Position numbers and translations under genes: made by a program. Positions 53,249 through 62,309 of a stretch of 64,000 nucleotides of DNA are shown here, one piece after another (position 1 is the stretch's first letter; every line of letters begins with the position of its first letter). This stretch comes from Methanofollis liminatans DSM 4140 (lineage in GTDB: Archaea > Halobacteriota > Methanomicrobia > Methanomicrobiales > Methanofollaceae), in contig NZ_CM001555.1 of NCBI RefSeq assembly GCF_000275865.1, positions 2,134,967 to 2,198,966 of the forward strand. Reading direction: 5' to 3'. The notes below the pieces were generated by a model, which saw only the letters and a list, made by a program, of their open reading frames with translations, was not told the DNA's origin and did no database searches.

Positions 53249-54759
53249 TGGCGATCGGGAGCGTGCCTCTTCGGTACCGGATCTCGATCGACCGCGACCG
53301 CTGCATGGAGTGCGGCCGGTGCGTCGAGAACTGCCCGTACGGGACGTTCAGGTGGGAAGGAGACCGGATCGTCGTCGACTCGCGCAACTGCACGGCCTGT
53401 CACCGCTGCATTGCGATGTGCCCGCGCGATGCGATCACCCTCACCGAGCACCCCTGCGACTACCGCACTCACCCCGTCTGGACGCGGGACGCCAGGGAGT
53501 CGATCTACAACCAGGCAAAGACCGGCAAGATCATCCTGGCCGGCATGGGCAATGCCAGCCCCCTGCCGCCGATCTTCGACCGCCTCCTCCTGGACGCCTG
53601 CCAGGTCACCAACCCCTCCATCGATCCCCTGCGCGAACCGATGGAGCTGCGGACCTATATCGGGAAGAAACCGTCCAGGTTGTCATTCAAACGGGGCGAG
53701 GGCGGAGAGGTCGAACTCCAGACCGAACTCTCCCCGAACCTCAAACTCGACACCCCGATCATGATCGGGCACATGAGTTACGGGGCGATCTCCCTCAACG
53801 CCCAGCTCGCTCTCGCAAAGGGCGCCCATGAGGCCGGTACCTTCCTGGGGACCGGCGAGGGCGGGATGCACCCGGCGATCTTCCCGTACCAGGACAACAT
53901 GATCGTGCAGGTCGCCTCGGGCCGGTTCGGCGTGGACGTGGACTACTTAAACCGCGGCGCCGCCATCGAGATCAAGATCGGCCAGGGCGCAAAACCCGGC
54001 ATCGGCGGCCACCTCCCCGGCGAGAAGGTCTGCGCCGACGTCTCCTGCACGCGGATGATCCCGCTCGGGAGCGATGCGATCAGCCCGGCGCCGCACCACG
54101 ACATCTACTCGATCGAGGACCTCGCCCAGCTCGTCCGCTCCCTCAAGGAGGCGACCGAGTGGAAAAAACCGGTCTTCGTGAAGATCGCCGCCGTCCATAA
54201 CGTCGCCGCCATCGCCGCAGGCATCGCCCGATCGAGCGCCGACGCCGTCGTCGTCGACGGGTTCCGCGGCGGCACCGGCGCCGCCCCGAAGGTCTTCCGC
54301 GACCACGTGGGCATCCCGATCGAGGCGGCGGTCTCGGCCGTCGACCAGAAACTCCGCAGCCAGGGGGTCAGGAACGAGATATCGGTGATTGCAAGCGGCG
54401 GGATCACGAACGCCGCCGACGTCACCAAGACAATCGCACTCGGCGCCGACGCCGTCTATATCGGGACGGCGGCGCTCGTCGCCATGGGCTGCCGGGTCTG
54501 CGGCAACTGTTACCGCGGCCTCTGCCCGTGGGGGATCGCCACCCAGCGCCCTGACCTCGTCGCCCGCCTCAACCCCGAAGTCCAGGCCGAGCACGTCGCA
54601 AACCTGATCCATGCCTGGACGATGGAGGTCTCAGAGCTGATGGGGGCCGCGGGGATCAATGCGATCGAGAGCCTGCGGGGCAACCGCGACCGTCTGCGGG
54701 GCTACATGCTCGATGAGGGGATGCTGAAGGTGCTCGACGTCAAACCGGTGGGGGCGTGA
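53248..54759 (+). CDS. gltB2: Glutamate synthase, FMN subunit with N-terminal ferredoxin domain
   Basis: 503 residues from ATG 53248. The first ~80 residues carry two 4Fe-4S motifs (CMECGRCVENCPYG; CTACHRCIAMCPRD). The rest is the FMN-binding glutamate synthase central domain (VDGFRGGTGAAPKVFRDHVG; VIASGGITNAADVTKTI; GCRVCGNCYRGLCPWG, a cysteine cluster). It forms glutamate from 2-oxoglutarate and channelled ammonia. The ferredoxin domain suits an electron donor such as the FrhB-like subunit downstream. The longer upstream frame overlaps the glutaminase gene and is rejected. Confidence 0.93.
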   Translation: MAIGSVPLRYRISIDRDRCMECGRCVENCPYGTFRWEGDRIVVDSRNCTACHRCIAMCPRDAITLTEHPCDYRTHPVWTRDARESIYNQAKTGKIILAGMGNASPLPPIFDRLLLDACQVTNPSIDPLREPMELRTYIGKKPSRLSFKRGEGGEVELQTELSPNLKLDTPIMIGHMSYGAISLNAQLALAKGAHEAGTFLGTGEGGMHPAIFPYQDNMIVQVASGRFGVDVDYLNRGAAIEIKIGQGAKPGIGGHLPGEKVCADVSCTRMIPLGSDAISPAPHHDIYSIEDLAQLVRSLKEATEWKKPVFVKIAAVHNVAAIAAGIARSSADAVVVDGFRGGTGAAPKVFRDHVGIPIEAAVSAVDQKLRSQGVRNEISVIASGGITNAADVTKTIALGADAVYIGTAALVAMGCRVCGNCYRGLCPWGIATQRPDLVARLNPEVQAEHVANLIHAWTMEVSELMGAAGINAIESLRGNRDRLRGYMLDEGMLKVLDVKPVGA

Positions 54760-55499
54760 AGATGGTCGTGCATATCGATGCAGCAGACCTGCACTACACG
54801 CCGCTGAACAAACAGATCAGGGCGGCGGTCAGGGACGGCGAGACCGAGATCGTCATCGACCACGTCCTGGGCCAGCGGTTCATCGCCGACGGCCTGGTCG
54901 GCGAGGTCACGATCACGGTCAACGGCGTTCCCGGCGGCGACCTCGGGATGCTCATGCGCGGCCCGACGCTCGTCGTCCACGGCAACGCCGACCACGCCCC
55001 GGGCAACACGATGGACGGCGGGACGATCGTCGTCCACGGGAGCGCCGGAGACGCCGTCGCCCACTCGATGCGCGGCGGGAAGGTCTTTGTCAGGGACGAC
55101 ATCGGCTACCGCGGCGGGATCCACATGAAAGAGTACGAGGAAAAGCGCCCGTGCCTGGTCGTCGGCGGGAACGCACGCTCGTACCTCGGCGAGTACATGG
55201 CCGGCGGGATCGTGCTCGTCCTCCGCATGGGCGAGACGGGGCCGTTCGTCGAACGCGGGATCGCAAGCGGGATCCACGGCGGCGAGGTCTACATCAGGGG
55301 CGAGGTCGATGAAAACTGCCTCGCGATCGGGGCGAAGGTGCTCCCCTTCGACGAGGAGCACCGGGCGCGGATCCGGCCCCTGATCGAGGAGTTCTGCCGG
55401 CACTTCGGGGTCGATGCCGCCCCGCTGCTCGGGGCGGACTACACCCGGATCGGCCCGGCGAGCGCCCGGCCCTTTGCCGGAAAATACACCTGGGAGTGA
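54756..55499 (+). CDS. gltB3: Glutamate synthase, GXGXG-domain subunit
   Basis: 247 residues of the right-handed beta-helix that ends bacterial GltB: repeated Gly-rich turns GNADHAPGNTMDGGTIVVHG, GSAGDAVAHSMRGGKVFV and GGNARSYLGEYMAGGIVLVL. It is structural and stabilises the catalytic subunits. GTG 54756 overlaps the preceding stop by four bases; ATG 54762 is possible. The next gene starts directly after its stop. Confidence 0.92.
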   Translation: MKMVVHIDAADLHYTPLNKQIRAAVRDGETEIVIDHVLGQRFIADGLVGEVTITVNGVPGGDLGMLMRGPTLVVHGNADHAPGNTMDGGTIVVHGSAGDAVAHSMRGGKVFVRDDIGYRGGIHMKEYEEKRPCLVVGGNARSYLGEYMAGGIVLVLRMGETGPFVERGIASGIHGGEVYIRGEVDENCLAIGAKVLPFDEEHRARIRPLIEEFCRHFGVDAAPLLGADYTRIGPASARPFAGKYTWE

Positions 55500-56531
55500 G
55501 TGGAGATGGCAGAAAAAAGTTACAGGGATCTGAAATCCGAGGTCTGGGACACCGGGCTCTGCGCCCGCTGCGGGGCGTGCATTGCGGTCTGCCCGGCTGA
55601 CGCCCTCTCCTTTTCGCCGGGGTCGCCGGACCACCCGACGTCCTCGGGCTACTGCAAGATGGAGAACGACGGCGTCAGGTGCGGCGCCTGCTACCGCGCC
55701 TGCCCCAGGGTGGAGGGCGGCGAGGTATCGTCCACGCTCCTGGGCGAGTACCTGGAAGCGATCACCGCACGGGCGACCTTCGCCGTTCCGGGCAAACAGA
55801 GCGGGGGCGCCGTGACGGCGATCCTGGCCCACGCCCTCGACGCGGGACTCATCGACGCCGTGGTCACGGTCTCGGAGGACCACTGGACGAAGAAACCCGC
55901 TTCGACGGTGATCACCCGCCGGGAAGTGCTCGTCGCCCAGGCCGGAAGCCGGTACAACTGGTGGGTGCCGATGCTCGCCGCCCTGAAGGAGGCGGTGATC
56001 GTCAGGAAGTACCGGCGGGTCGCCGTCGTCGCCGTGCCCTGCGCCGCCGCGGCGGTCGCACGGATGCGGGAGAGCGACTTCGACCTCCTCGCCCCGTACG
56101 GGCGGGCGGTGCGCCTCCTGGTCGGGCTCTTCTGCACGGAGAGTTTCGACTACGGAAAACTGATGGAGGGGAAGATCCGGGGTGAACTCGGGATCGAGCC
56201 CTGGGAGGTCTCCCGCCTGGACGTGAAAGGAAAGCTCGAGGTGACGACGACGGACGGCCGCGTCCTCGATATTCCCCTCAAAGACCTCGAGGCCTGCATC
56301 CCGTCCGGGTGCCACCACTGCACCGACTTTGCGGCGGTCGCCGCCGACATCTCGGCCGGCGCCGTCGGGAGCCCGCAGGGCTATACGACGCTGCTCGTGC
56401 GCACGCCGACCGGGAGAGGGTTTGTCGAGAGCGCCCTTGCCGCCGGCCTCCTCGAGGCGGGCGGGGAGGCCGACCTCGCAAAGGTCGAGCTCCTCGCGAA
56501 GAAGAAGAGGGCACGGGGCCGGCAGGACTGA
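55500..56531 (+). CDS. F420 hydrogenase/dehydrogenase beta-subunit (FrhB-like) protein
   Basis: A 343-residue FrhB-family flavo-iron-sulfur protein: an N-terminal ferredoxin-like part (CARCGACIAVCP; CGACYRACPR), then the FrhB N and C domains (QSGGAVTAILAHALDAGLID; VPCAAAAVARMR; CTESFDYGKLM; CHHCTDFAAVAADISAG). These subunits exchange electrons with F420. As the last gene of the gltB operon it probably lets F420H2 replace NADPH or ferredoxin for glutamate synthase. GTG 55500 is directly after the preceding stop; ATG 55506 is an alternative. Confidence 0.88.
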   Translation: MEMAEKSYRDLKSEVWDTGLCARCGACIAVCPADALSFSPGSPDHPTSSGYCKMENDGVRCGACYRACPRVEGGEVSSTLLGEYLEAITARATFAVPGKQSGGAVTAILAHALDAGLIDAVVTVSEDHWTKKPASTVITRREVLVAQAGSRYNWWVPMLAALKEAVIVRKYRRVAVVAVPCAAAAVARMRESDFDLLAPYGRAVRLLVGLFCTESFDYGKLMEGKIRGELGIEPWEVSRLDVKGKLEVTTTDGRVLDIPLKDLEACIPSGCHHCTDFAAVAADISAGAVGSPQGYTTLLVRTPTGRGFVESALAAGLLEAGGEADLAKVELLAKKKRARGRQD

Positions 56532-56572
56532 GGTCCGCCCCCCACTCACTTTTTTCCAGAGACAAACGCTCA

Positions 56573-56625
56573 GTCCCCGCATACCCACGGCAATTCGCGG
56601 TGCGGGGGTCCGGGCAACAGATTCT
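56573..56625 (-). repeat. Remnant of the hairpin repeat
   Basis: GTCCCCGCATACCCACGGCA, followed by TGCGGGGGTCCGGGCAAC, resembles the H1-proximal block of array A (compare 15486-15534). The second arm of H1 is lost. Orientation is as in array A. The remaining intergenic 56532-56830 holds only the amt promoter and operator. Confidence 0.55.
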
Positions 56626-56764
56626 CCACACCCACACTTTTTCGCCTCCATAGCGCGAGATTCTTCCCCCGCTCCGAACTCCTTTTCCCACCGGTTTTCG
56701 ATCCCCATGCATCTTTTATATAGTTTGCATCCGCCCTTCCTCCTGTCTGCGGGCAGGATGGAAT

Positions 56765-56801
56765 AGATATATTTATAAATCTAAGAAGGAAACATCTTTC
56801 C
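56765..56801 (+). promoter_or_regulatory. Promoter of the third amt with NrpR-type operator
   Basis: TATA element GATATATTTATAAAT (56766-56780), then GGAAACATCTTTCC at 56788-56801, an exact GGAA-N6-TTCC NrpR operator at the predicted transcription start. GGAGCAGGTGAAG provides the ribosome site before ATG 56831. Confidence 0.82.
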
Positions 56802-56830
56802 AACTCCTCGCAGACAGGAGCAGGTGAAGA

Positions 56831-58192
56831 ATGATGAAACGGCAGCATATTATGTGGGCGCTTGCGGCGCTCTGCGTGATGCTTCTCATCGCCGCCCCGG
56901 TGGCGGCGGCGGACCCCTCGGGGGAAGAGACGATCGCAGAGAACCCCGGAGCGGCCCTTGACTTTATCTGGGTACTGATCTGTGGCTTCCTCGTCATGTT
57001 CATGCAGGCCGGGTTCTCGATGGTCGAGACCGGCTTTACGAGGGCCAAGAACGCTGCCAACATCATGATGAAGAACATGATGGACTTCTCCATCGGCGCC
57101 CTCTCCTACTGGGCGGTCGGTTTCGCCATCATGTACGGCACGATGCAGGGCATGGACTGGCTGATGGGATGGTCGGGCTTCTTCCTGATCGGTGACGCCT
57201 ACGACGTGACCACCATCGAGTCATGGTTCTTCCAGATGGTCTTCGCCGCCACGGCCGCCACGATCGTCTCGGGTGCGGTTGCAGAGCGGTGCAAGTTCTC
57301 GACCTACATCCTGGCAAGCGTGGCGATCACGGCGCTCATCTACCCGCTCTACGGCCACTGGATCTGGGGCGGCGGCTGGCTCTCCGGCCTCGGCGCCCTC
57401 GACTTCGCGGGCTCGGGCGTCGTCCACGCCCTCGGCGGCTGGGTCGCCCTCGCAGGTGCGCTCCTGCTCGGCCCCCGCATCGGGAAGTACGCAAAGGACG
57501 GCACGCCCCGTGCAATCCCCGGCCACTCGGTCACCCTGGGCATCCTGGGTGTCTTCATCCTCTGGTTCGGGTGGTACGGCTTCAACTGCGGCTCGACTCT
57601 CGTGGGCGACGAACTGAGGATCTCGGTCATCGCGGCGAACACCACCCTTGCGGCGGCGGCGGCGATGCTCACGGCGATGGCCTTCACGTGGCTCTGGCAC
57701 GGCAAGCCCGACGTCTCGATGACCGGCAACGCCGCCATCGCGGGTCTCGTCGCCATCACCGCCGGGTGCGCCTGGGTGAACCCCCCCTCGGCGGTGCTGA
57801 TCGGTGTGATTGCCGGCATCCTGGTCGTCGTCGGCGTCTGGTTCCTCGACTGGAAACTGCACATCGACGACCCGGTCGGCGCCATCACGGTCCACGGCAT
57901 CAACGGCGCATGGGGCCTGATCGCCCTCGGGATCTTCGCGGACGGCACCTACGGCGGTGTCGCCGGCCTGCTCTTCGGCGGGGCAGACTTCTTCACCGCA
58001 CAGGTGATATCCACCGTGGTGAACTTCGCGTGGGCGTTCGGCATGGGCCTGCTCGTCTTCGGCATCCTGAAGATGACGCTCGGGATCAGGGTCTCCGCGG
58101 CCGAAGAGCAGCAGGGCCTGGACCTCGGGGAGCACGGTATGTCCGCATACCCCTACTTCGTGGCCACCGAGCCCGCAATGGAGGCTGAGTAA
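56831..58192 (+). CDS. amt: Ammonium transporter Amt (third copy, with signal peptide)
   Basis: 453 residues, longer than the two other Amts because of a cleavable N-terminal signal (IMWALAALCVMLLIAAPVAAA) and an external N-terminus before the first helix. Pore elements GFSMVETGFTRAKNAANIMM, VVHALGGWVALAG and ITVHGINGAWG (both pore histidines) are intact. The tail SAAEEQQGLDLGEHGMSAYP is the GlnK contact. It is sequence-divergent from the other two, so it is an older paralogue. A glnK gene begins directly after the stop. Confidence 0.95.
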   Translation: MMKRQHIMWALAALCVMLLIAAPVAAADPSGEETIAENPGAALDFIWVLICGFLVMFMQAGFSMVETGFTRAKNAANIMMKNMMDFSIGALSYWAVGFAIMYGTMQGMDWLMGWSGFFLIGDAYDVTTIESWFFQMVFAATAATIVSGAVAERCKFSTYILASVAITALIYPLYGHWIWGGGWLSGLGALDFAGSGVVHALGGWVALAGALLLGPRIGKYAKDGTPRAIPGHSVTLGILGVFILWFGWYGFNCGSTLVGDELRISVIAANTTLAAAAAMLTAMAFTWLWHGKPDVSMTGNAAIAGLVAITAGCAWVNPPSAVLIGVIAGILVVVGVWFLDWKLHIDDPVGAITVHGINGAWGLIALGIFADGTYGGVAGLLFGGADFFTAQVISTVVNFAWAFGMGLLVFGILKMTLGIRVSAAEEQQGLDLGEHGMSAYPYFVATEPAMEAE

Positions 58193-58531
<339 letters not shown>

Positions 58532-58679
58532 ACCTCTCCCCCGGCATTACACCTCGCACGCCCCACCTCTCCCCGGGAGCACCCATATCCATCAATTCCA
58601 TGGTCCTCCCTCATCCCGGGGATCTTTTTTGCCTTCAGGCAGGATCGTTCCAGGACAACACACGAAAACACGGTGAACC

Positions 58680-59375
58680 ATGCATGCAGCATTGATCCAG
58701 CACATCGCCTGCGAAGGTCCGGGCCCCCTCCTCGCGGAGATCCTCGAAGAGCGAGGGATCTCCGCGACGGTCGCACGGATGGACCGCGGCGACCCCGTCC
58801 CAAAGGACGCGGACCTCATGATCGTCCTCGGCGGGCCGATGAACGTCTATGAAGAAGAGCGCTACCCCTACCTCGCCGACCTCGATGCGGCGATCCGCAC
58901 CTTCGTCCAGGACGGCGGGCACTACCTCGGGTTCTGCCTGGGCGGGCAACTCCTGGCGAAGGCGCTCGGCGGTCTGGTCATGCGAAACCCGGCCCCGGAG
59001 ATCGGGCTCTTCCCCCTCGCCCTGACGCGCGAGGGGACGAAGGACCCCCTCTTCGCCGGGGTGCCGCGGACCTTCCCGACGATCGAGTGGCACTTCGACA
59101 CCTTCGCCGTCCCGCCGGGCGCCGAACTCCTGGCGACCTCGCGCTCCTGCAAAAACCAGGCCTTCAGGTTCAAAAACGCACTCGGGCTCCAGTTCCACCC
59201 CGAGGTCACCGTCGAGATGCTCGAAGAATGGGTGGCGGTCTACGAGACCGACCTGCAACGGGTCGGTCTGCCGCCGCAGGCGGTGACCGGGTATGCCGGC
59301 GGGTGGCGCGACGAACTGGAGCGCCTCTCCCGCCGGATCATCGGGAACTTCCTGGAAGGCGCCGGTCGGGGGTGA
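58680..59375 (+). CDS. Type 1 glutamine amidotransferase
   Basis: A 231-residue class I GATase. VLGGPMNVYEE is the oxyanion loop; YLGFCLGGQLLAKALGG holds the nucleophile Cys; LQFHPEVTVEML holds the catalytic His and Glu. It resembles GMP-synthase-like stand-alone GATases, which act on gamma-glutamyl compounds or supply ammonia to an unknown partner. ATG 58680. It is not coupled to the neighbouring glnK (148-base gap). Its place next to the nitrogen island suggests glutamine metabolism, but the substrate is unproven. Confidence 0.85.
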   Translation: MHAALIQHIACEGPGPLLAEILEERGISATVARMDRGDPVPKDADLMIVLGGPMNVYEEERYPYLADLDAAIRTFVQDGGHYLGFCLGGQLLAKALGGLVMRNPAPEIGLFPLALTREGTKDPLFAGVPRTFPTIEWHFDTFAVPPGAELLATSRSCKNQAFRFKNALGLQFHPEVTVEMLEEWVAVYETDLQRVGLPPQAVTGYAGGWRDELERLSRRIIGNFLEGAGRG

Positions 59376-59385
59376 CGGCGCCCCT

Positions 59386-59664
59386 TCACCCCCCGCCCGC
59401 CGGCGGGAAGAGGGCGACGAGATCGCCCTCGTGGAGCGGGGTTGAGAGGCCCTGGAGGAAAGAGACGTTTCTCCCGTTGAGCAGGATATTGACATACTGC
59501 TTCAGCACGCCCGGCGCCGAGAAGATATCCCCGGCAAACCCGGGATGCCGCCCGGTGAGCACCGCCAGCAGGTCGGCGACGGTGGCGCCGTCCTCGATCA
59601 CGACCGTTGCCTGCGGCTCCATCCATCGCCGAAAGGTTGCAAACGCCTTTACCGTCACCTGCAT
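59386..59664 (-). CDS. MoaD/ThiS-like ubiquitin-fold protein
   Basis: 92 residues with the beta-grasp fold and a C-terminal Gly-Gly (LVALFPPAGGG). MoaD proteins carry the sulfur for molybdopterin; archaeal SAMPs of the same fold also tag proteins. It lies 42 bases downstream of the aldehyde oxidoreductase gene on the same strand. A role in forming that enzyme's tungstopterin is the most economical reading. Confidence 0.88.
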   Translation of the reverse strand: MQVTVKAFATFRRWMEPQATVVIEDGATVADLLAVLTGRHPGFAGDIFSAPGVLKQYVNILLNGRNVSFLQGLSTPLHEGDLVALFPPAGGG

Positions 59665-59706
59665 CAGATCATCTCCCCGCCCGGGCGCGGGACGTCCATC
59701 TGCACC

Positions 59707-61482
59707 TCAGTCGAGCCCGAGTTCCTTTAACTTCTCCGGCGTCGGCACGCCCTCCGCGTCCCAGCCGCGCAGCGCGTAGTACTCGTCGAGCAGGCGACCG
59801 GGCTCCCAGACCCGGCCTTTCGGCGCCAGATCCTGCAGGGGCTCGGTGAGCAGGCGCTCCGGGAGCGTGTCGTCCGAGCGCGTATAGCCCGCCCCGATGT
59901 TGAAGACCTTCTGGAGGTTCCAGATCCGCTCGCCGGTCCTGAGCAGGGCGTCGGCGTCCATTGCCATCCCGGTCGTCGCCGTCACCAGGTCGGCATAATC
60001 CTGTGCATCGAGCGCGAACGAGGTGAAGAGGCACATCCCGGAAGCGTCGATCGCCGCCGTGAGGTCCTGGAAGATCTTCACCCATCCGGCCTTCCCCTCG
60101 CTCACGTAGGGGTCGAGTTTCTCGGGCGAACCGAGCACCTCGGGGGCGATCAGGTAGCCGTAGACATGGTCCCCGCCCCGCACCGAGGTGGCGTACGAGA
60201 GGCCGTGCCCCTGCAGCCCCCGCGGGTCATAGGCCGGCAGGTCCTGTTTCTTGACGCTCATCGAGAGTTCGGGGTGACCGTGCCGTTCAGCAAAGCGGTA
60301 GGACCCGTCGGCGAGTTCGGCCCCGAAACCCTCGCGGTAGCCGATCTGCCTGACAAGGTCGAGGAGACCGTCCACCTCGCCAAACTGCGGCCCCTCGTCG
60401 ATGAACCCCTTCTCGCGCATCTCCATCGCGCAGGCGATCGCCCCCGGCGTCCCGATCGCATCCAACCCGAGGCGGTTGCACTCCCAGGAGGCCTTCGTCA
60501 CCAGTTTGATATCGTCGTTGTCGATATCGGCGCCGAACGCCCAGACCGGTTCGTACTCCGGCCCCTCGTGCACCTCGCCGTCGATCTCGCAGACGCGGCT
60601 GCACTTGACGATGCAGGCGTAGCACCCGGCGTTCTTCTTCAAGATCGTCTCTGCAATTCTCTCGCCCGAGATCCCCTCGGCACCCGCAAAGTGCCCGCTC
60701 TGGAAGTTGCGCGTCGGGAGGATCCCATTCTCGTTGACGATGTTGACGAGCACCGAGGTGCCGTACTTCGTCAGCGCCTCGCAGATCCCGTTCTTCTGGA
60801 TCTTCTCGCGGATCCGCTCTTTCACGGCGTTGAGGCGCTCCTGGTCGGCCACGCCGATCGGGAGGTTCCCGGTGGCGACGAACGCCTTGAGGTTCTTGGA
60901 CCCCATCACCGCCCCGAACCCGTTCCGCCCGGCCGCCCGGTCGTCGTCGTTCATGATGCAGGCAAGAAGGCTCTGCTTCTCGCCGGCCGGGCCGATGCAC
61001 GCCACCTTCGCCTTCGGGTCCCCGAGGTCGGCGAGAAGAGAGGCGGTCGTCTCATAAACATCCTTGCCCCAGTAGGGCGAGGCATCGCGGAGTTCGGCCG
61101 CACCCTCGTTGAGGAAGAGATAGACCGGCTTCTCTGACCGTCCAGAAATAACCGCCGCATCGAACCCAGCCTTCTTGATTTTCCAGCCGAAGGTCCCGCC
61201 GCTGTTCGCGGAGGCGAGGGTCCCGTTCAGGGGCGACTTCGCGCTCACCTCGTACCTGCTCCCGAGCGGTATGCCCGTCCCGGTGAGCGGGCCCGAGGCG
61301 AGGACAAAGACGCTTGCGGGCGAGAGCGGGTCGATGGTCGGGTCCACCCGATCCGCGACGATGCGGGCGCCAAACCCCCTTCCGCCAAGGTACTGGCGTT
61401 TCAGGTCGTCGGGGGTCGGGCCTATCTCGACCGTGCCCCCGCCGAGATCTGCATAGACAATCTTTCCGGCATATCCGTCCAT
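59707..61482 (-). CDS. aor: Aldehyde:ferredoxin oxidoreductase (tungstopterin family)
   Basis: A 591-residue AOR that oxidises aldehydes with ferredoxin as acceptor. The N-terminal domain has LGGRGFGARI and the tungstopterin-binding ANSGGTFGWKIKKAGFDAAV. The middle has RAAGRNGFGAVMGSKNLKAF. The 4Fe-4S ligands are in CYACIVKCSRVC, with the last Cys likely near GMCLFT. The start is ATG 61482 (MDGYAGKIVYADLGGGTVE) with GGTGAT before it; a TATA-like AATCTTTATC lies about 40 bases upstream. It depends on MoeA-type metal insertion; two moeA genes lie at 21-24 kb. Confidence 0.94.
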   Translation of the reverse strand: MDGYAGKIVYADLGGGTVEIGPTPDDLKRQYLGGRGFGARIVADRVDPTIDPLSPASVFVLASGPLTGTGIPLGSRYEVSAKSPLNGTLASANSGGTFGWKIKKAGFDAAVISGRSEKPVYLFLNEGAAELRDASPYWGKDVYETTASLLADLGDPKAKVACIGPAGEKQSLLACIMNDDDRAAGRNGFGAVMGSKNLKAFVATGNLPIGVADQERLNAVKERIREKIQKNGICEALTKYGTSVLVNIVNENGILPTRNFQSGHFAGAEGISGERIAETILKKNAGCYACIVKCSRVCEIDGEVHEGPEYEPVWAFGADIDNDDIKLVTKASWECNRLGLDAIGTPGAIACAMEMREKGFIDEGPQFGEVDGLLDLVRQIGYREGFGAELADGSYRFAERHGHPELSMSVKKQDLPAYDPRGLQGHGLSYATSVRGGDHVYGYLIAPEVLGSPEKLDPYVSEGKAGWVKIFQDLTAAIDASGMCLFTSFALDAQDYADLVTATTGMAMDADALLRTGERIWNLQKVFNIGAGYTRSDDTLPERLLTEPLQDLAPKGRVWEPGRLLDEYYALRGWDAEGVPTPEKLKELGLD

Positions 61483-61587
61483 GGGTATCACCAGAGGGAC
61501 TGATGGCGGGAGATGAGATAAAGATTGTTCAGAAAATCTTGAACTCTTTTCATCTCCACGAAGGTGCCAATCCGGCACCCCGCAGCC

Positions 61588-62301
61588 TCACCACAACCAC
61601 ACGTTCCCGATGGAATAGAGGCCGAACGCAATGAACACCACGGCGACACCCTCCTTCACCCAGAGATCAAACGCCTGCGCCCGCTGCATCAGCCGCGCCG
61701 CCTGCCCCACCCCGCGGACGAGCAGCAGAGAGACCAGAATGACCGGCAGGGCCGTTGCAACGCCAAAGACCGCCGGCACGACGATGGCGTCGCCGGTGTT
61801 CAGGGCGATGGGAATGAGCATCCCGAAGAAGAGCACGGCGCTGAACGGGCAGAAACTGAGTGCGAACAGAATGCCGAGAACAAAACTCCCTGCAACTCCT
61901 TTCTCAGAAAACCACTCCATAAGGGAGGTAAGCCATCTCCCACCTCCCGGCAGGTTGATCTCGACGAGATCGAGCATCAGGACGCCGAGGAGGAGGAGCA
62001 GCGGCCCGAGGAGCATCTCACCGTAGTCCTGGAGAAAGAAGGAAGCGGCCTGCACATTCAGGCCCGCATAGACGATCGCCGCTGCGATGGCCACGTAAGC
62101 GACCGTTCTTCCGGCACCGTAGAGCGCCCCGACCAGGAGGGTGCGGCGACCGGTATCGATCCGGCGGGAGACATAGGCGATGGCGGTGATGTTGGTTGCG
62201 AGCGGGCACGGGCTCATCGCCATCATCAGCCCGATAAAAAAAGCGGCGACGACGGGGATGCCGCTCATCCCCATCGCCTGCATAAAACCCATAACGTCCA
62301 T
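61588..62301 (-). CDS. ArsG-type permease (CcdA/DsbD-like membrane protein)
   Basis: A 237-residue protein with about six membrane helices and the cysteine motif MSPCPLATNITAIAYVSRRI near the start, plus LSFCPFSAVLFFG in the fourth helix. The two Cys-Pro pairs are characteristic of the DsbD/CcdA transporter family. With the ArsF-like gene it matches the ArsG-type pair reported for aromatic arsenical or nitro compounds. It could pass reducing power across the membrane or export an arsenical. ATG 62301; its gene follows ArsF by 8 bases. Confidence 0.78.
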   Translation of the reverse strand: MDVMGFMQAMGMSGIPVVAAFFIGLMMAMSPCPLATNITAIAYVSRRIDTGRRTLLVGALYGAGRTVAYVAIAAAIVYAGLNVQAASFFLQDYGEMLLGPLLLLLGVLMLDLVEINLPGGGRWLTSLMEWFSEKGVAGSFVLGILFALSFCPFSAVLFFGMLIPIALNTGDAIVVPAVFGVATALPVILVSLLLVRGVGQAARLMQRAQAFDLWVKEGVAVVFIAFGLYSIGNVWLW

Positions 62302-62309
62302 GACGATCC

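Noticed and set aside
54702-56708. A 668-codon minus-strand frame opposite gltB3 and the FrhB-like gene
   Set aside because: Shadow frame; the plus strand has ferredoxin, FrhB and GXGXG motifs in an overlapping operon.
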